From Ignavibacteria bacterium (GTDB taxonomy: Bacteria; Bacteroidota; Ignavibacteria; Kapaibacteriales; Kapaibacteriaceae), in contig CANGZU010000010.1 in the NCBI GenBank assembly GCA_947458785.1, positions 1 through 35,410 on the forward strand: 35,410 nucleotides of DNA. The letters run 5' to 3'. The position numbers were made by a program, and so were the translations under genes. The notes below the pieces were generated by a model. It was given only the letters and a program-made list of their open reading frames with translations, was not told the origin of the DNA and did not search any database. Positions 1-6,542 of the stretch are shown here, in pieces; the first letter of the stretch is position 1, and every line of letters begins with the position of its first letter.

Positions 1-441
1 ACCTGCTGGAACCTTGGTTTCGATGACATCCCCAACTGTCTTACCGAGCAGGGCTTTCCCAAGCGGACTTGTTACTGAGAGCTTGTTTTGCTCAAAGTCT
101 GCCTCTTCTGGTGAGACCATTTGGTATTCGATGGTTTTGTTTACCTTCTTGTTCATGAGCTTGACTTTCGAAAGGATATAGACCTTGTCGTCTGGAAAGT
201 CTTTGCTGTCAATCACTTGTGCCTTGGCCAGAGTTGTCTGCATCCTGGAAATACGAATCTCTAGCAACTCCTGAGCATGCTTGGCGGCATCGTAATCGGC
301 ATTCTCCGAGAGATCGCCGTGAGAGCGAGCTTCGGCAATCTTCTGTGCGATATCACGGCGACCGTTGGTGGTGAGCTCTTGTAACTCTGCTTGTAGTTGT
401 AACAGGTATTCCTTGGTAAGGTAAACTGCGTCCCCAGCCAT
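1..441 (-). CDS. greA: Transcription elongation factor GreA, 3' end cut by window edge
   Basis: The ORF reads inward from an ATG at 441 and is still open at base 1, giving 147 residues; GreA is usually about 158, so roughly the last 11 are missing. The N-terminal coiled-coil finger carries the family signature GDLSENADYDAAK, followed by the FKBP-like C-terminal domain (LSVTSPLGKALLGKTVGD). GreA enters the secondary channel of RNA polymerase and stimulates cleavage of backtracked transcripts. An AAAGGA ribosome site lies about 7 bases before the ATG. It is absent from the ORF track because it runs off the window. The ribBA terminator lies just upstream, so greA probably has its own promoter in the 40 bases between, although I could not pick out a convincing one. 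Confidence 0.95.
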   Translation of the reverse strand, partial: MAGDAVYLTKEYLLQLQAELQELTTNGRRDIAQKIAEARSHGDLSENADYDAAKHAQELLEIRISRMQTTLAKAQVIDSKDFPDDKVYILSKVKLMNKKVNKTIEYQMVSPEEADFEQNKLSVTSPLGKALLGKTVGDVIETKVPAG

Positions 442-481
442 TGAACTATCCTTTTGTAAACGATATCTTGTGGTGAATTGA

Positions 482-512
482 TAAAAAAAACAAAGCCGCA
501 AGGCGGCTTTGT
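482..512 (-). terminator. Rho-independent terminator after ribBA
   Basis: A perfect 10-bp stem (ACAAAGCCGC at 490-499 against GCGGCTTTGT at 503-512) closes a 3-base loop. Read on the minus strand it is followed by a run of eight T. It lies 53 bases beyond the ribBA stop and before greA, so it ends the tgt-yajC-ribBA transcript. Confidence 0.92.
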
Positions 513-564
513 TCCTGTTAACGTCCTAATCTAAGCAACGGGGTAGCCCCCTGCAAGAGGCCAT

Positions 565-1764
565 TTACAAGTGTCGTAGCAAGTGCCCCATCTTGTCGCG
601 CTTTGTTTCTAAATACTGCTGATTATCTGCATTGGGAGCAATCTCAAGTGGTACCAGTTCTACCACCTCGAGACCGTGCGATTGCAACCCAACCCGTTTC
701 TTGGGATTGTTCGTCATAAGGCGCATCTGACGCACGCCAAGAGCATGAAGAATTTGAGCCCCGATACCATAATCACGAGGATCAGGCGGAAATCCAAGGT
801 GGGTGTTGGCCTCCACAGTGTCGAGTCCTTGTTCCTGGAGAGCATAGGCTTTGATCTTGTTCACAAGACCGATTCCGCGCCCTTCCTGACGCATGTAGAG
901 AACAACTCCCCGCCCCTCCCGTTCGAGCATCTCGAGGGCCGCATGGAGTTGCGGACCACAGTCACAGCGCCGCGAACCAAAGATGTCGCCCGTTAAACAC
1001 TCGCTGTGTACACGAACCAGCACCGGTGAACCATCGGCAATGTCTCCTTTGATGATCGCAACGTGTTCTTTGCTATCGAGGCGATTCTCAAAGACCCGCA
1101 GTGTAAAGTCACCGAAATCACTGGGCAGCTTTGCCTCGGCTACCATGGCAACAAGTTGTTCAGTGCGTCGGCGGAAGGCAATGAGGTCCTGAACAGATAT
1201 CATCTTGAGGTTGTGTCTTTGGGCCATCTCGAGGAGATTCGGAACCCTTGCCATCGAACCGTCGTCGTTGAGAATCTCGCACAGCACACCCACTGGTTTG
1301 AGTCCAGCTAGTGACATAAGATCCACAACAGCCTCGGTATGTCCTGCTCTGCGGAGAACTCCACCATTTACGGCGATAAGCGGGAAAATGTGACCTGGGC
1401 GTGCAAAGTCGTCAGGACTCACGGTATCATCTGCCATAGCACGCACGGTTGCAGTGCGGTCATGAACCGAGATACCTGATGTAGTCCCATGACTGTAATC
1501 GATACTGATCGTAAACCTGGTGCCGTGAAGCGCTGTGTTGTCGGTGACCATGAGCGGCAGTTGTAGCTCCTTGGCCCGTTGTTCTGTAACGCTGACACAG
1601 ATAAGCCCCTTGCCATGTGAGGCCATGAAATTGATGTTGGCCTCTGTGCACAGCTCTGCTGAGCAGATCAGATCGCCTTCGTTTTCACGGTCCTCATCAT
1701 CGACAACGATAATGCACCTGCCGCTGCGAAGCTCATCGAGTGCTTCTTGAATCGTATCAAGCAT
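565..1764 (-). CDS. ribBA: Bifunctional 3,4-dihydroxy-2-butanone-4-phosphate synthase / GTP cyclohydrolase II
   Basis: This 399-residue fusion supplies both precursors of riboflavin: the N-terminal RibB half makes the four-carbon unit from ribulose 5-phosphate, and the C-terminal RibA half opens GTP. RibB motifs are [11 protein letters not shown] near residue 22, [10 protein letters not shown] near 94 and RPGHIFPL near 121. RibA motifs are the zinc-binding [11 protein letters not shown] near 262 and RQEGRGIGL near 292. The length is normal for RibBA and both halves look intact. It is the last gene of a minus-strand run after yajC (9-base gap) and is followed by a strong terminator. I saw no FMN riboswitch in front of it, which fits expression from the upstream tgt/yajC promoter. 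Confidence 0.97.
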   Translation of the reverse strand: MLDTIQEALDELRSGRCIIVVDDEDRENEGDLICSAELCTEANINFMASHGKGLICVSVTEQRAKELQLPLMVTDNTALHGTRFTISIDYSHGTTSGISVHDRTATVRAMADDTVSPDDFARPGHIFPLIAVNGGVLRRAGHTEAVVDLMSLAGLKPVGVLCEILNDDGSMARVPNLLEMAQRHNLKMISVQDLIAFRRRTEQLVAMVAEAKLPSDFGDFTLRVFENRLDSKEHVAIIKGDIADGSPVLVRVHSECLTGDIFGSRRCDCGPQLHAALEMLEREGRGVVLYMRQEGRGIGLVNKIKAYALQEQGLDTVEANTHLGFPPDPRDYGIGAQILHALGVRQMRLMTNNPKKRVGLQSHGLEVVELVPLEIAPNADNQQYLETKRDKMGHLLRHL

Positions 1765-1773
1765 GGGGTGATG

Positions 1774-2088
1774 TTACTTTGAAGAGACGTTGGCGATGGA
1801 CGACTTTTCAAACTTTACATGGCAGTTTGGTGCAATCGTTACGGTCACTGTTGAATCGTCGATATCATTGACAGTACCATGCATGCCGCCCGACATGGTA
1901 ACAGCATCGCCCTTCTTGACAGAAGAGATCAATGCTTGCTGTTGTTTGGCACGTTTTTGCTGTGGCCGAATGATCATGAAATACATGATGGCGATCAGGG
2001 GGCCAAACATGATCAAAAAGGACATCAACTGATCGCCAGCTCCACCGCCGGCATTTTGTGGTGGTGTCATAAGAAAAAGATGCAGCAT
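1774..2088 (-). CDS. yajC: YajC, preprotein translocase accessory subunit
   Basis: This small membrane protein of 104 residues has one transmembrane helix (about residues 20-40, ending MYFMIIRPQQKR) followed by a charged cytoplasmic domain with the family pattern KKGDAVTMSGGMHGTV. YajC associates with SecDF and SecYEG in the inner membrane. The short Gly-rich N-terminus (NAGGGAGDQ) is typical. It sits between tgt and ribBA; the tgt-yajC adjacency is widespread in bacteria and supports both calls. secD and secF, which often follow yajC, are replaced here by ribBA. Confidence 0.93.
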   Translation of the reverse strand: MLHLFLMTPPQNAGGGAGDQLMSFLIMFGPLIAIMYFMIIRPQQKRAKQQQALISSVKKGDAVTMSGGMHGTVNDIDDSTVTVTIAPNCHVKFEKSSIANVSSK

Positions 2089-2115
2089 GTGTTTCTCCGA
2101 AGATTGAGTTTGGAT

Positions 2116-3261
2116 TTACGTTCTTGGTTGATTGAGTTGTTCGATCATCTCGAGTGACCATTGACGAAATGTACCGTCGAGAATTTTTTCACGTGCCTGA
2201 CGTACGAGCCACATATAAAGTCCAATGTTCTGTGCCGTGGCGATCATCAGACCTAAAATCTCACCGGCATTGATGAGATGGCGAAGATACGCCATAGAAT
2301 AGTTGGCACTGCTCGGTACACCAATCAGCTCATCTATGGGTTCATCGCGTTGCTTCCAAGTGGCGTTCTTGATGTTCACACGACCTTTTGTAGTGAACAA
2401 GGTGCCGTTTCTGGCGTTCCGTGTTGGCATTACGCAGTCGAACATATCAACACCCAGCCCGATGCAGCGCAAGATGTTTTCTGGCGTGCCCACCCCCATA
2501 AGGTAACGTGCTTTTTCTATCGGCATTCGCTCTGTTGACAAACCTGTGATTTCGTACATGTGTTCGGCAGGCTCCCCGACACTTAACCCGCCGATGGCAT
2601 ATCCATCGAAATCCATCGCAACGAGTTCGTCCATGCACTGTGCGCGCAGATCTTGGTAGATACTGCCTTGGCCGATACCGAACTGAAGTTGATGATGCCC
2701 ATACAAGAACGGGGTGGAACGATGATGATCCAAGCCGCGCTTGGCCCACCGCAGTGTGAGTTCCATCGACGTACGGGCCTCAGTATAGCTGGCTGGATAT
2801 GGCGTGCATTCGTCGAGGACCATGAAGATATCGGACCCGATGGCACGTTGCGTATCCACCACATTCTCTGGAGTGAACAGGTGACGGGATCCGTCGAGGT
2901 GTGATTGAAACACAACACCCTCTTCACGCATCTTACGCAGGTCTTTTAGCGAGAACACCTGAAATCCACCACTATCGGTTAAGATCGGCCGATCCCATGT
3001 ACTGAATTTGTGAAGCCCCCCCATGGCCTTGAGCGTTTCCGTTCCTGGACGCAGGTACATGTGGTAGGTATTGGCAAGAATGATCGGTACATCGAGCGCA
3101 CGCAGAGTTTGATGATCCATGGCCTTAACGGCGCCTTGCGTGCCAACGGGCATGAAGATCGGTGTGGCTATTTCTCCGTGTGCCGTTCGTAGTTTGCCGG
3201 CCCGAGCACTGGTTTGTACGTCAGTTGCCTCGAGAGTAAAGGGTCGTTGTTCTGGAATCAT
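2116..3261 (-). CDS. tgt: Queuine/preQ1 tRNA-guanine transglycosylase lacking the usual zinc site
   Basis: Tgt exchanges the wobble guanine of GUN-anticodon tRNAs for the queuosine precursor preQ1. The TIM-barrel motifs are intact over 381 residues: TDSGGFQVFSL near 95, LDECTPYP near 149, GGLSVGEP near 224, YLMGVGTPENIL near 253 and DMFDCVMPTRNARNG near 272. The region that normally holds the structural zinc reads PIDELIGVPSSANYS, so the three cysteines corresponding to E. coli C302, C304 and C307 are I313, V315 and S318, and the position of H333 is Q344. The residues around these sites align without gaps, so this is substitution rather than frameshift. No Shine-Dalgarno site precedes the ATG; a TAnnTTTG box sits immediately upstream. 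First gene of the tgt-yajC-ribBA run. Confidence 0.95.
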   Translation of the reverse strand: MIPEQRPFTLEATDVQTSARAGKLRTAHGEIATPIFMPVGTQGAVKAMDHQTLRALDVPIILANTYHMYLRPGTETLKAMGGLHKFSTWDRPILTDSGGFQVFSLKDLRKMREEGVVFQSHLDGSRHLFTPENVVDTQRAIGSDIFMVLDECTPYPASYTEARTSMELTLRWAKRGLDHHRSTPFLYGHHQLQFGIGQGSIYQDLRAQCMDELVAMDFDGYAIGGLSVGEPAEHMYEITGLSTERMPIEKARYLMGVGTPENILRCIGLGVDMFDCVMPTRNARNGTLFTTKGRVNIKNATWKQRDEPIDELIGVPSSANYSMAYLRHLINAGEILGLMIATAQNIGLYMWLVRQAREKILDGTFRQWSLEMIEQLNQPRT

Positions 3262-3268
3262 GAGCCAA

Positions 3269-3276
3269 CAAAACTA
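3269..3276 (-). promoter_or_regulatory. Possible -7 promoter box (TAGTTTTG) for tgt
   Basis: On the minus strand TAGTTTTG matches the Bacteroidota -7 consensus TAnnTTTG exactly and ends 7 bases before the tgt ATG. A -33 TTG is not clear; the best candidate is TGG 21 bases upstream. If it is used, the leader would be only a few bases, which fits the lack of a ribosome-binding site. Confidence 0.4.
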
Positions 3277-3348
3277 GCCCCTTATCGTCATACATCGCCA
3301 GTTACACACGATTATTTCACGTTTCTTGTTTCAACAAAGGGTACCAAC

Positions 3349-3981
3349 ATGGCCGTACTAGTAGGAAAGCGCGCCCCTCGCTTCTCAGCACAAGCTGTGA
3401 TCGACGGTGGAGAGATCGTCGAGAATTTCTCACTCGATCAATATCTCGGGAAGAAGCATGTACTGTTCTTCTTCTATCCAAAGGATTTTACGTTTGTTTG
3501 TCCAACGGAGCTGCATGCTTTTCAGGAAAAGCTCGCTGAGTTTGAGGCGAAGGGTGTTGCCGTCGTTGCATGCTCAACAGACACGGAGCAGTCACACTGG
3601 GGATGGTTGCAGGTACCAAAGTCACACGGTGGTATCCAAGGAGTTACATACCCAATCGTAGCAGACACAAACAAGACTATTGCGTCGAACTATGATGTGC
3701 TTGCCGGAACCTATGAGTATAACGAAGATGGCGAACTGGCAGCAACCAACGAGCTTATTGCCTACCGCGGTTTATTCCTGATCGACAAAGATGGTATCGT
3801 ACAGCATCAGGTCGTTAACAACTTCCCTCTTGGTCGAAGTGTTGACGAAGCCATGCGCATGGTCGACGCGCTTCATTTCTTCGAAGCCAAGGGCGAAGTT
3901 TGCCCGGCGAACTGGAAACCAGGTGCCGATGGTCTTAAGGACACACACGATGGAGTTGCATCGTATCTAGCCAAGCACTAA
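3349..3981 (+). CDS. Typical 2-Cys peroxiredoxin (AhpC/Prx1 type)
   Basis: This protein reduces peroxides through a cysteine pair. The peroxidatic cysteine is in FVCPTELHAF (C51) and the resolving cysteine in EVCPANWKPG near residue 185, the arrangement of 2-Cys Prx1/AhpC enzymes. The ORF track starts at 3214, but that extension overlaps tgt and is not Prx-like. I place the start at 3349 (MAVLVGKRAP), with AAAGG eight bases upstream, giving 210 residues, a normal length. There is no ahpF beside it; the thioredoxin encoded at 5976 is a plausible but unproven reductant. The gene stands alone, divergent from tgt, and ends in its own terminator. Confidence 0.95.
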   Translation: MAVLVGKRAPRFSAQAVIDGGEIVENFSLDQYLGKKHVLFFFYPKDFTFVCPTELHAFQEKLAEFEAKGVAVVACSTDTEQSHWGWLQVPKSHGGIQGVTYPIVADTNKTIASNYDVLAGTYEYNEDGELAATNELIAYRGLFLIDKDGIVQHQVVNNFPLGRSVDEAMRMVDALHFFEAKGEVCPANWKPGADGLKDTHDGVASYLAKH

Positions 3982-4009
3982 CGTTTCTCGGTAACAGAAA
4001 GATTGTTGG

Positions 4010-4048
4010 ACGGCGCATTACCCCAGTGGTGATGCGCCGTTTTCGTTT
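4010..4048 (+). terminator. Rho-independent terminator after the peroxiredoxin gene
   Basis: A perfect 9-bp stem (ACGGCGCAT at 4010-4018 with ATGCGCCGT at 4032-4040) is followed by TTTTCGTTT on the plus strand. The 13-base loop can add three more pairs (ACC/GGT). The T-run contains the mnmA stop codon from the other strand. The stem could also help stop mnmA transcription, but the minus side lacks a good T tract. Confidence 0.85.
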
Positions 4049-5153
4049 ACACCTGATGTTCAGCGATGATGCCACCACCGACTACATCGTCGTCTTCGTA
4101 CATAACTACCGACTGGCCAGGAGCGATCGCTCTTCGAGGTTCATCGAACGTCACATGCAGGAAACCTTCTTCGTCTGTGTGGCATAAGGCCATTGCACCT
4201 TCGTCTTTATACCGAATCTTAACCTTGAACCGACGAGGTTCACGCAAATCCGCGTACTTCTGCATGTTCACCGAATGTGCTACAAGTTGTCTGGCATCGA
4301 GTTGTTCTTCGGTGCCAAGTTCGATGACATTCTGGTTGGGCAGTACATTCAACACGTACAGTGGCTCGCTGTGAGCTATACCAAGCCCCTTGCGCTGTCC
4401 GACGGTATAGAATGGATAGCCCTCGTGCTGCCCGATTACCTTGCCATCAAGAACGAAGTCTCCTCGGCCTATTGTGGCGTCGATATCGGGGCGCGCATCA
4501 CGGAGAAATCGACGGTAGTCGTTGTCTGGAATGAAGCATATTTCATATGACTCGGGCTTCGAGGCAATATCAAGTTGAAGGCGACTGCCTTCTGCACGAG
4601 ATTGCGGCTTTGTGAATCCTGCCAATGGGAATATCGTGCGTGCCAGATGTTCCTGACGGACTCCCCACAGCATGTACGATTGATCCTTCTGGGGGTCGTC
4701 GCTACGTCGAATCCAACGGCGTCCAGTCTCTTGATCGTACATGATCTGGGCATAGTGTCCGGTTGCGATGTATTCGGCACCAAGAGAATTAGCCTTTCGC
4801 AACATCTCGGCCCACTTTATCTGTCGGTTACACTTCACACAGGGGTTGGGCGTGTTACCGGCCAGATAGTCATCAACGAAATAGTTGATGATCTGCTCTT
4901 TGAACGTCTCGGAGAAATCCACTGTATAGTGCGGAATACCAAGCTGAAGCGCGATACGACGTGCATCATTGATGCCGTCGAGAGAGCAGCATGAAGAGTC
5001 ATTACCAACATTGCCGCCAACGTCTTCATACTTGTAGGTCTTGATCGTGATGCCGATGACATCATATCCTTGTTCCACAAGAAGACCGGTGGCGACACTT
5101 GAATCCACGCCACCCGACATTCCAACTAATACTCGGTTTGAATTCCGTTCCAC
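4047..5153 (-). CDS. mnmA: tRNA-specific 2-thiouridylase MnmA, CxxC type
   Basis: MnmA adds sulfur to C2 of the wobble uridine of Glu, Gln and Lys tRNAs. The 368-residue protein has the ATP-binding PP-loop GMSGGVDSS (11-19), the family motifs ATGHYA near 130 and KDQSYML near 156, and GQRKGL in the central domain. The catalytic region reads TPNPCVKCNRQIKW, giving C105 and C108, with the second-site cysteine in SYEICFIPD (C206). E. coli has Asp where C105 stands, so this is the three-cysteine form. The start is GTG at 5153: an in-frame TGA lies five codons upstream and the next ATG falls inside the PP-loop. Only 21 bases separate this start from the divergent acyltransferase. Confidence 0.96.
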   Translation of the reverse strand: MERNSNRVLVGMSGGVDSSVATGLLVEQGYDVIGITIKTYKYEDVGGNVGNDSSCCSLDGINDARRIALQLGIPHYTVDFSETFKEQIINYFVDDYLAGNTPNPCVKCNRQIKWAEMLRKANSLGAEYIATGHYAQIMYDQETGRRWIRRSDDPQKDQSYMLWGVRQEHLARTIFPLAGFTKPQSRAEGSRLQLDIASKPESYEICFIPDNDYRRFLRDARPDIDATIGRGDFVLDGKVIGQHEGYPFYTVGQRKGLGIAHSEPLYVLNVLPNQNVIELGTEEQLDARQLVAHSVNMQKYADLREPRRFKVKIRYKDEGAMALCHTDEEGFLHVTFDEPRRAIAPGQSVVMYEDDDVVGGGIIAEHQV

Positions 5154-5174
5154 GAAGTGTAGCTTTCAGTAACT

Positions 5175-5939
5175 ATGGCAAATCTAACCACGATGCCCTC
5201 AGAGTTTGTGCCTGCTCGTCCTGATCGGTTGAGCAAGGCGTTCTGGCACGCGTACTTTCGTTGGACCATTCGACGGCACTTCCACTCGGCGATTGTTGCT
5301 GGCGAGGAAAACGTTCATGCAGATGCAGTTTTGCCCAATCGTAGTGAAGTTCCTACGATCTATGCATGTACGCACGCTTCCTGGTGGGATGCTGCTCTTA
5401 CAATCGAACTCTCCTTAGGTCAATATGGACTCGACGCATATGGCATGATGGAATACAAGCAGCTCAGTAAGTACTCCTTCTTCTCTCGTATTGGGATGTT
5501 CAGTGTCGTGCGGGAGGATTCGGCAAATGCATTGTATGCCATTCGATATGCCGCGCAACTCATTCGGGGCACCAACAAGTCACTTTGGATGTTTCCCCAA
5601 GGTCAGCTGATACACCAGGATGTCCCCACGATGGCATGTGAGCCAGGTATCGGGATTCTTGCAGGATATCTTGGTGCTTGCAGAATTGTCCCCGTAGCCC
5701 TTCGCTATGAACACCTGCGGGAGCAGCGTCCTGCTTGCTGGGTGCGCTTTGGAGAGCCACTCATGCATGATGGACGAATGGGAGTGCGGCAAATCGTACA
5801 GAATGTTTCGGAGCGATTGCAAGCGGTTCGGGATCAGGTGCGCAACGATGCTATGTACGAGGATGAATCAGCCTACCGAGTATTTATTCAGGGACGGCTG
5901 TCGATGGAAAAACGATTTGACAAGGTTATGCGTCGGTAG
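5175..5939 (+). CDS. PlsC-like 1-acylglycerol-3-phosphate O-acyltransferase family protein
   Basis: The 254-residue protein has the acyltransferase HX4D motif as THASWWD (H67, D72) and the third block FPQG (140-143; FPEG is the commoner form). These mark the family that transfers acyl chains from acyl-ACP or acyl-CoA to lysophosphatidate or similar acceptors at the membrane. No strong transmembrane helix is visible, so it may bind the membrane peripherally. The exact acceptor cannot be read from sequence; acylation of another lipid or a glycosylated carotenoid is possible. It opens a plus-strand run with thioredoxin and the 80-residue protein, divergent from mnmA, and its promoter must lie largely inside the mnmA coding region. 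I see no clear Shine-Dalgarno site. Confidence 0.82.
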   Translation: MANLTTMPSEFVPARPDRLSKAFWHAYFRWTIRRHFHSAIVAGEENVHADAVLPNRSEVPTIYACTHASWWDAALTIELSLGQYGLDAYGMMEYKQLSKYSFFSRIGMFSVVREDSANALYAIRYAAQLIRGTNKSLWMFPQGQLIHQDVPTMACEPGIGILAGYLGACRIVPVALRYEHLREQRPACWVRFGEPLMHDGRMGVRQIVQNVSERLQAVRDQVRNDAMYEDESAYRVFIQGRLSMEKRFDKVMRR

Positions 5940-5975
5940 GCGCGATTTTACATACAACAAACAAGGAACACCTAC

Positions 5976-6296
5976 ATGTCAGTTACCGCCGTGAACGATG
6001 AGCAGTTCGCACAATATGTTGCCACGGGCAACGCGATCATAGTTAAGTATTTCGCTGATTGGTGTGGTTCGTGTAAGCTCTTTGCACCTAAGTACACGCG
6101 TTTAAGTAACGATGAACGCTTCTCAGATGTGCAGTTTCTTGAGGTCAATGCTGAGATCTGCCCGGACGCACGCCAACGAGCGGCCGTTGACAACCTTCCC
6201 TTCTTTGCTGTGTTCAAAGGTGGTTTGCTGCTAGAAGGAACAGCCACAGCAAAAGAGGAGACAGTAGTTGCGATGCTTGAGAAGGTGAAGGCATGA
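5976..6296 (+). CDS. Thioredoxin-fold protein with WCGSC active site
   Basis: A 106-residue single-domain thioredoxin with the redox motif DWCGSCK (C30, C33). The middle residues Gly-Ser differ from the classical Gly-Pro and are common in Bacteroidota thioredoxin-like proteins. There is no signal peptide, so it is cytoplasmic. The cis-proline region reads DNLPFFAVF. An AAGGA ribosome site lies nine bases before the ATG. Its stop overlaps the start of the next gene by four bases (ATGA), implying translational coupling with the 80-residue protein. Possible partners include the peroxiredoxin 2.6 kb upstream, but nothing in the sequence ties them together. Confidence 0.92.
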   Translation: MSVTAVNDEQFAQYVATGNAIIVKYFADWCGSCKLFAPKYTRLSNDERFSDVQFLEVNAEICPDARQRAAVDNLPFFAVFKGGLLLEGTATAKEETVVAMLEKVKA

Positions 6297-6535
6297 ATAT
6301 AGGTTCGATACGTCAGCTGGTAGACACGTTTACCAAAGAAGAACTACAGAATGCAGAAACTGCCCTCATGGAAGAGCAGCCACTTGCTATAGAGGTTCCC
6401 GGTATTGACGATGGTGAAAGGCTCACGCACCTTATTGCAGCTGTCTGGGTGCACAATCACATGACGGAGCATTCTTCAGATGCGATGACGGCCATTCGAG
6501 AATACACCAAACGGGTCCGTCAGAGCATTTCGTAA
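6293..6535 (+). CDS. Small acidic conserved protein coupled to thioredoxin (DUF6952-like)
   Basis: The 80-residue soluble protein has no signal peptide and no cysteines. It is acidic in the middle (EVPGIDDGERLTHL) and ends in a basic helix (YTKRVRQSIS). I recall similar short proteins beside thioredoxins in Flavobacteria and relatives, probably annotated DUF6952; this link is from memory and unconfirmed. No function is known to me. The ATGA overlap with the thioredoxin gene suggests the two are made in fixed ratio, so a thioredoxin-associated or thioredoxin-regulating role is a reasonable guess. It ends 7 bases before the convergent stop of the beta-propeller gene. Confidence 0.8.
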   Translation: MNIGSIRQLVDTFTKEELQNAETALMEEQPLAIEVPGIDDGERLTHLIAAVWVHNHMTEHSSDAMTAIREYTKRVRQSIS

Positions 6536-6542
6536 GTCTTGC

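Noticed and set aside
442-564. Possible small RNA or riboswitch between greA and ribBA
   Set aside because: The region is downstream of ribBA and explained by its terminator; no conserved RNA element such as the FMN riboswitch is recognisable.
3214-3348. N-terminal extension of the peroxiredoxin ORF
   Set aside because: It overlaps the tgt start on the other strand, is not Prx-like and lacks a ribosome site, while 3349 has AAAGG at good spacing.
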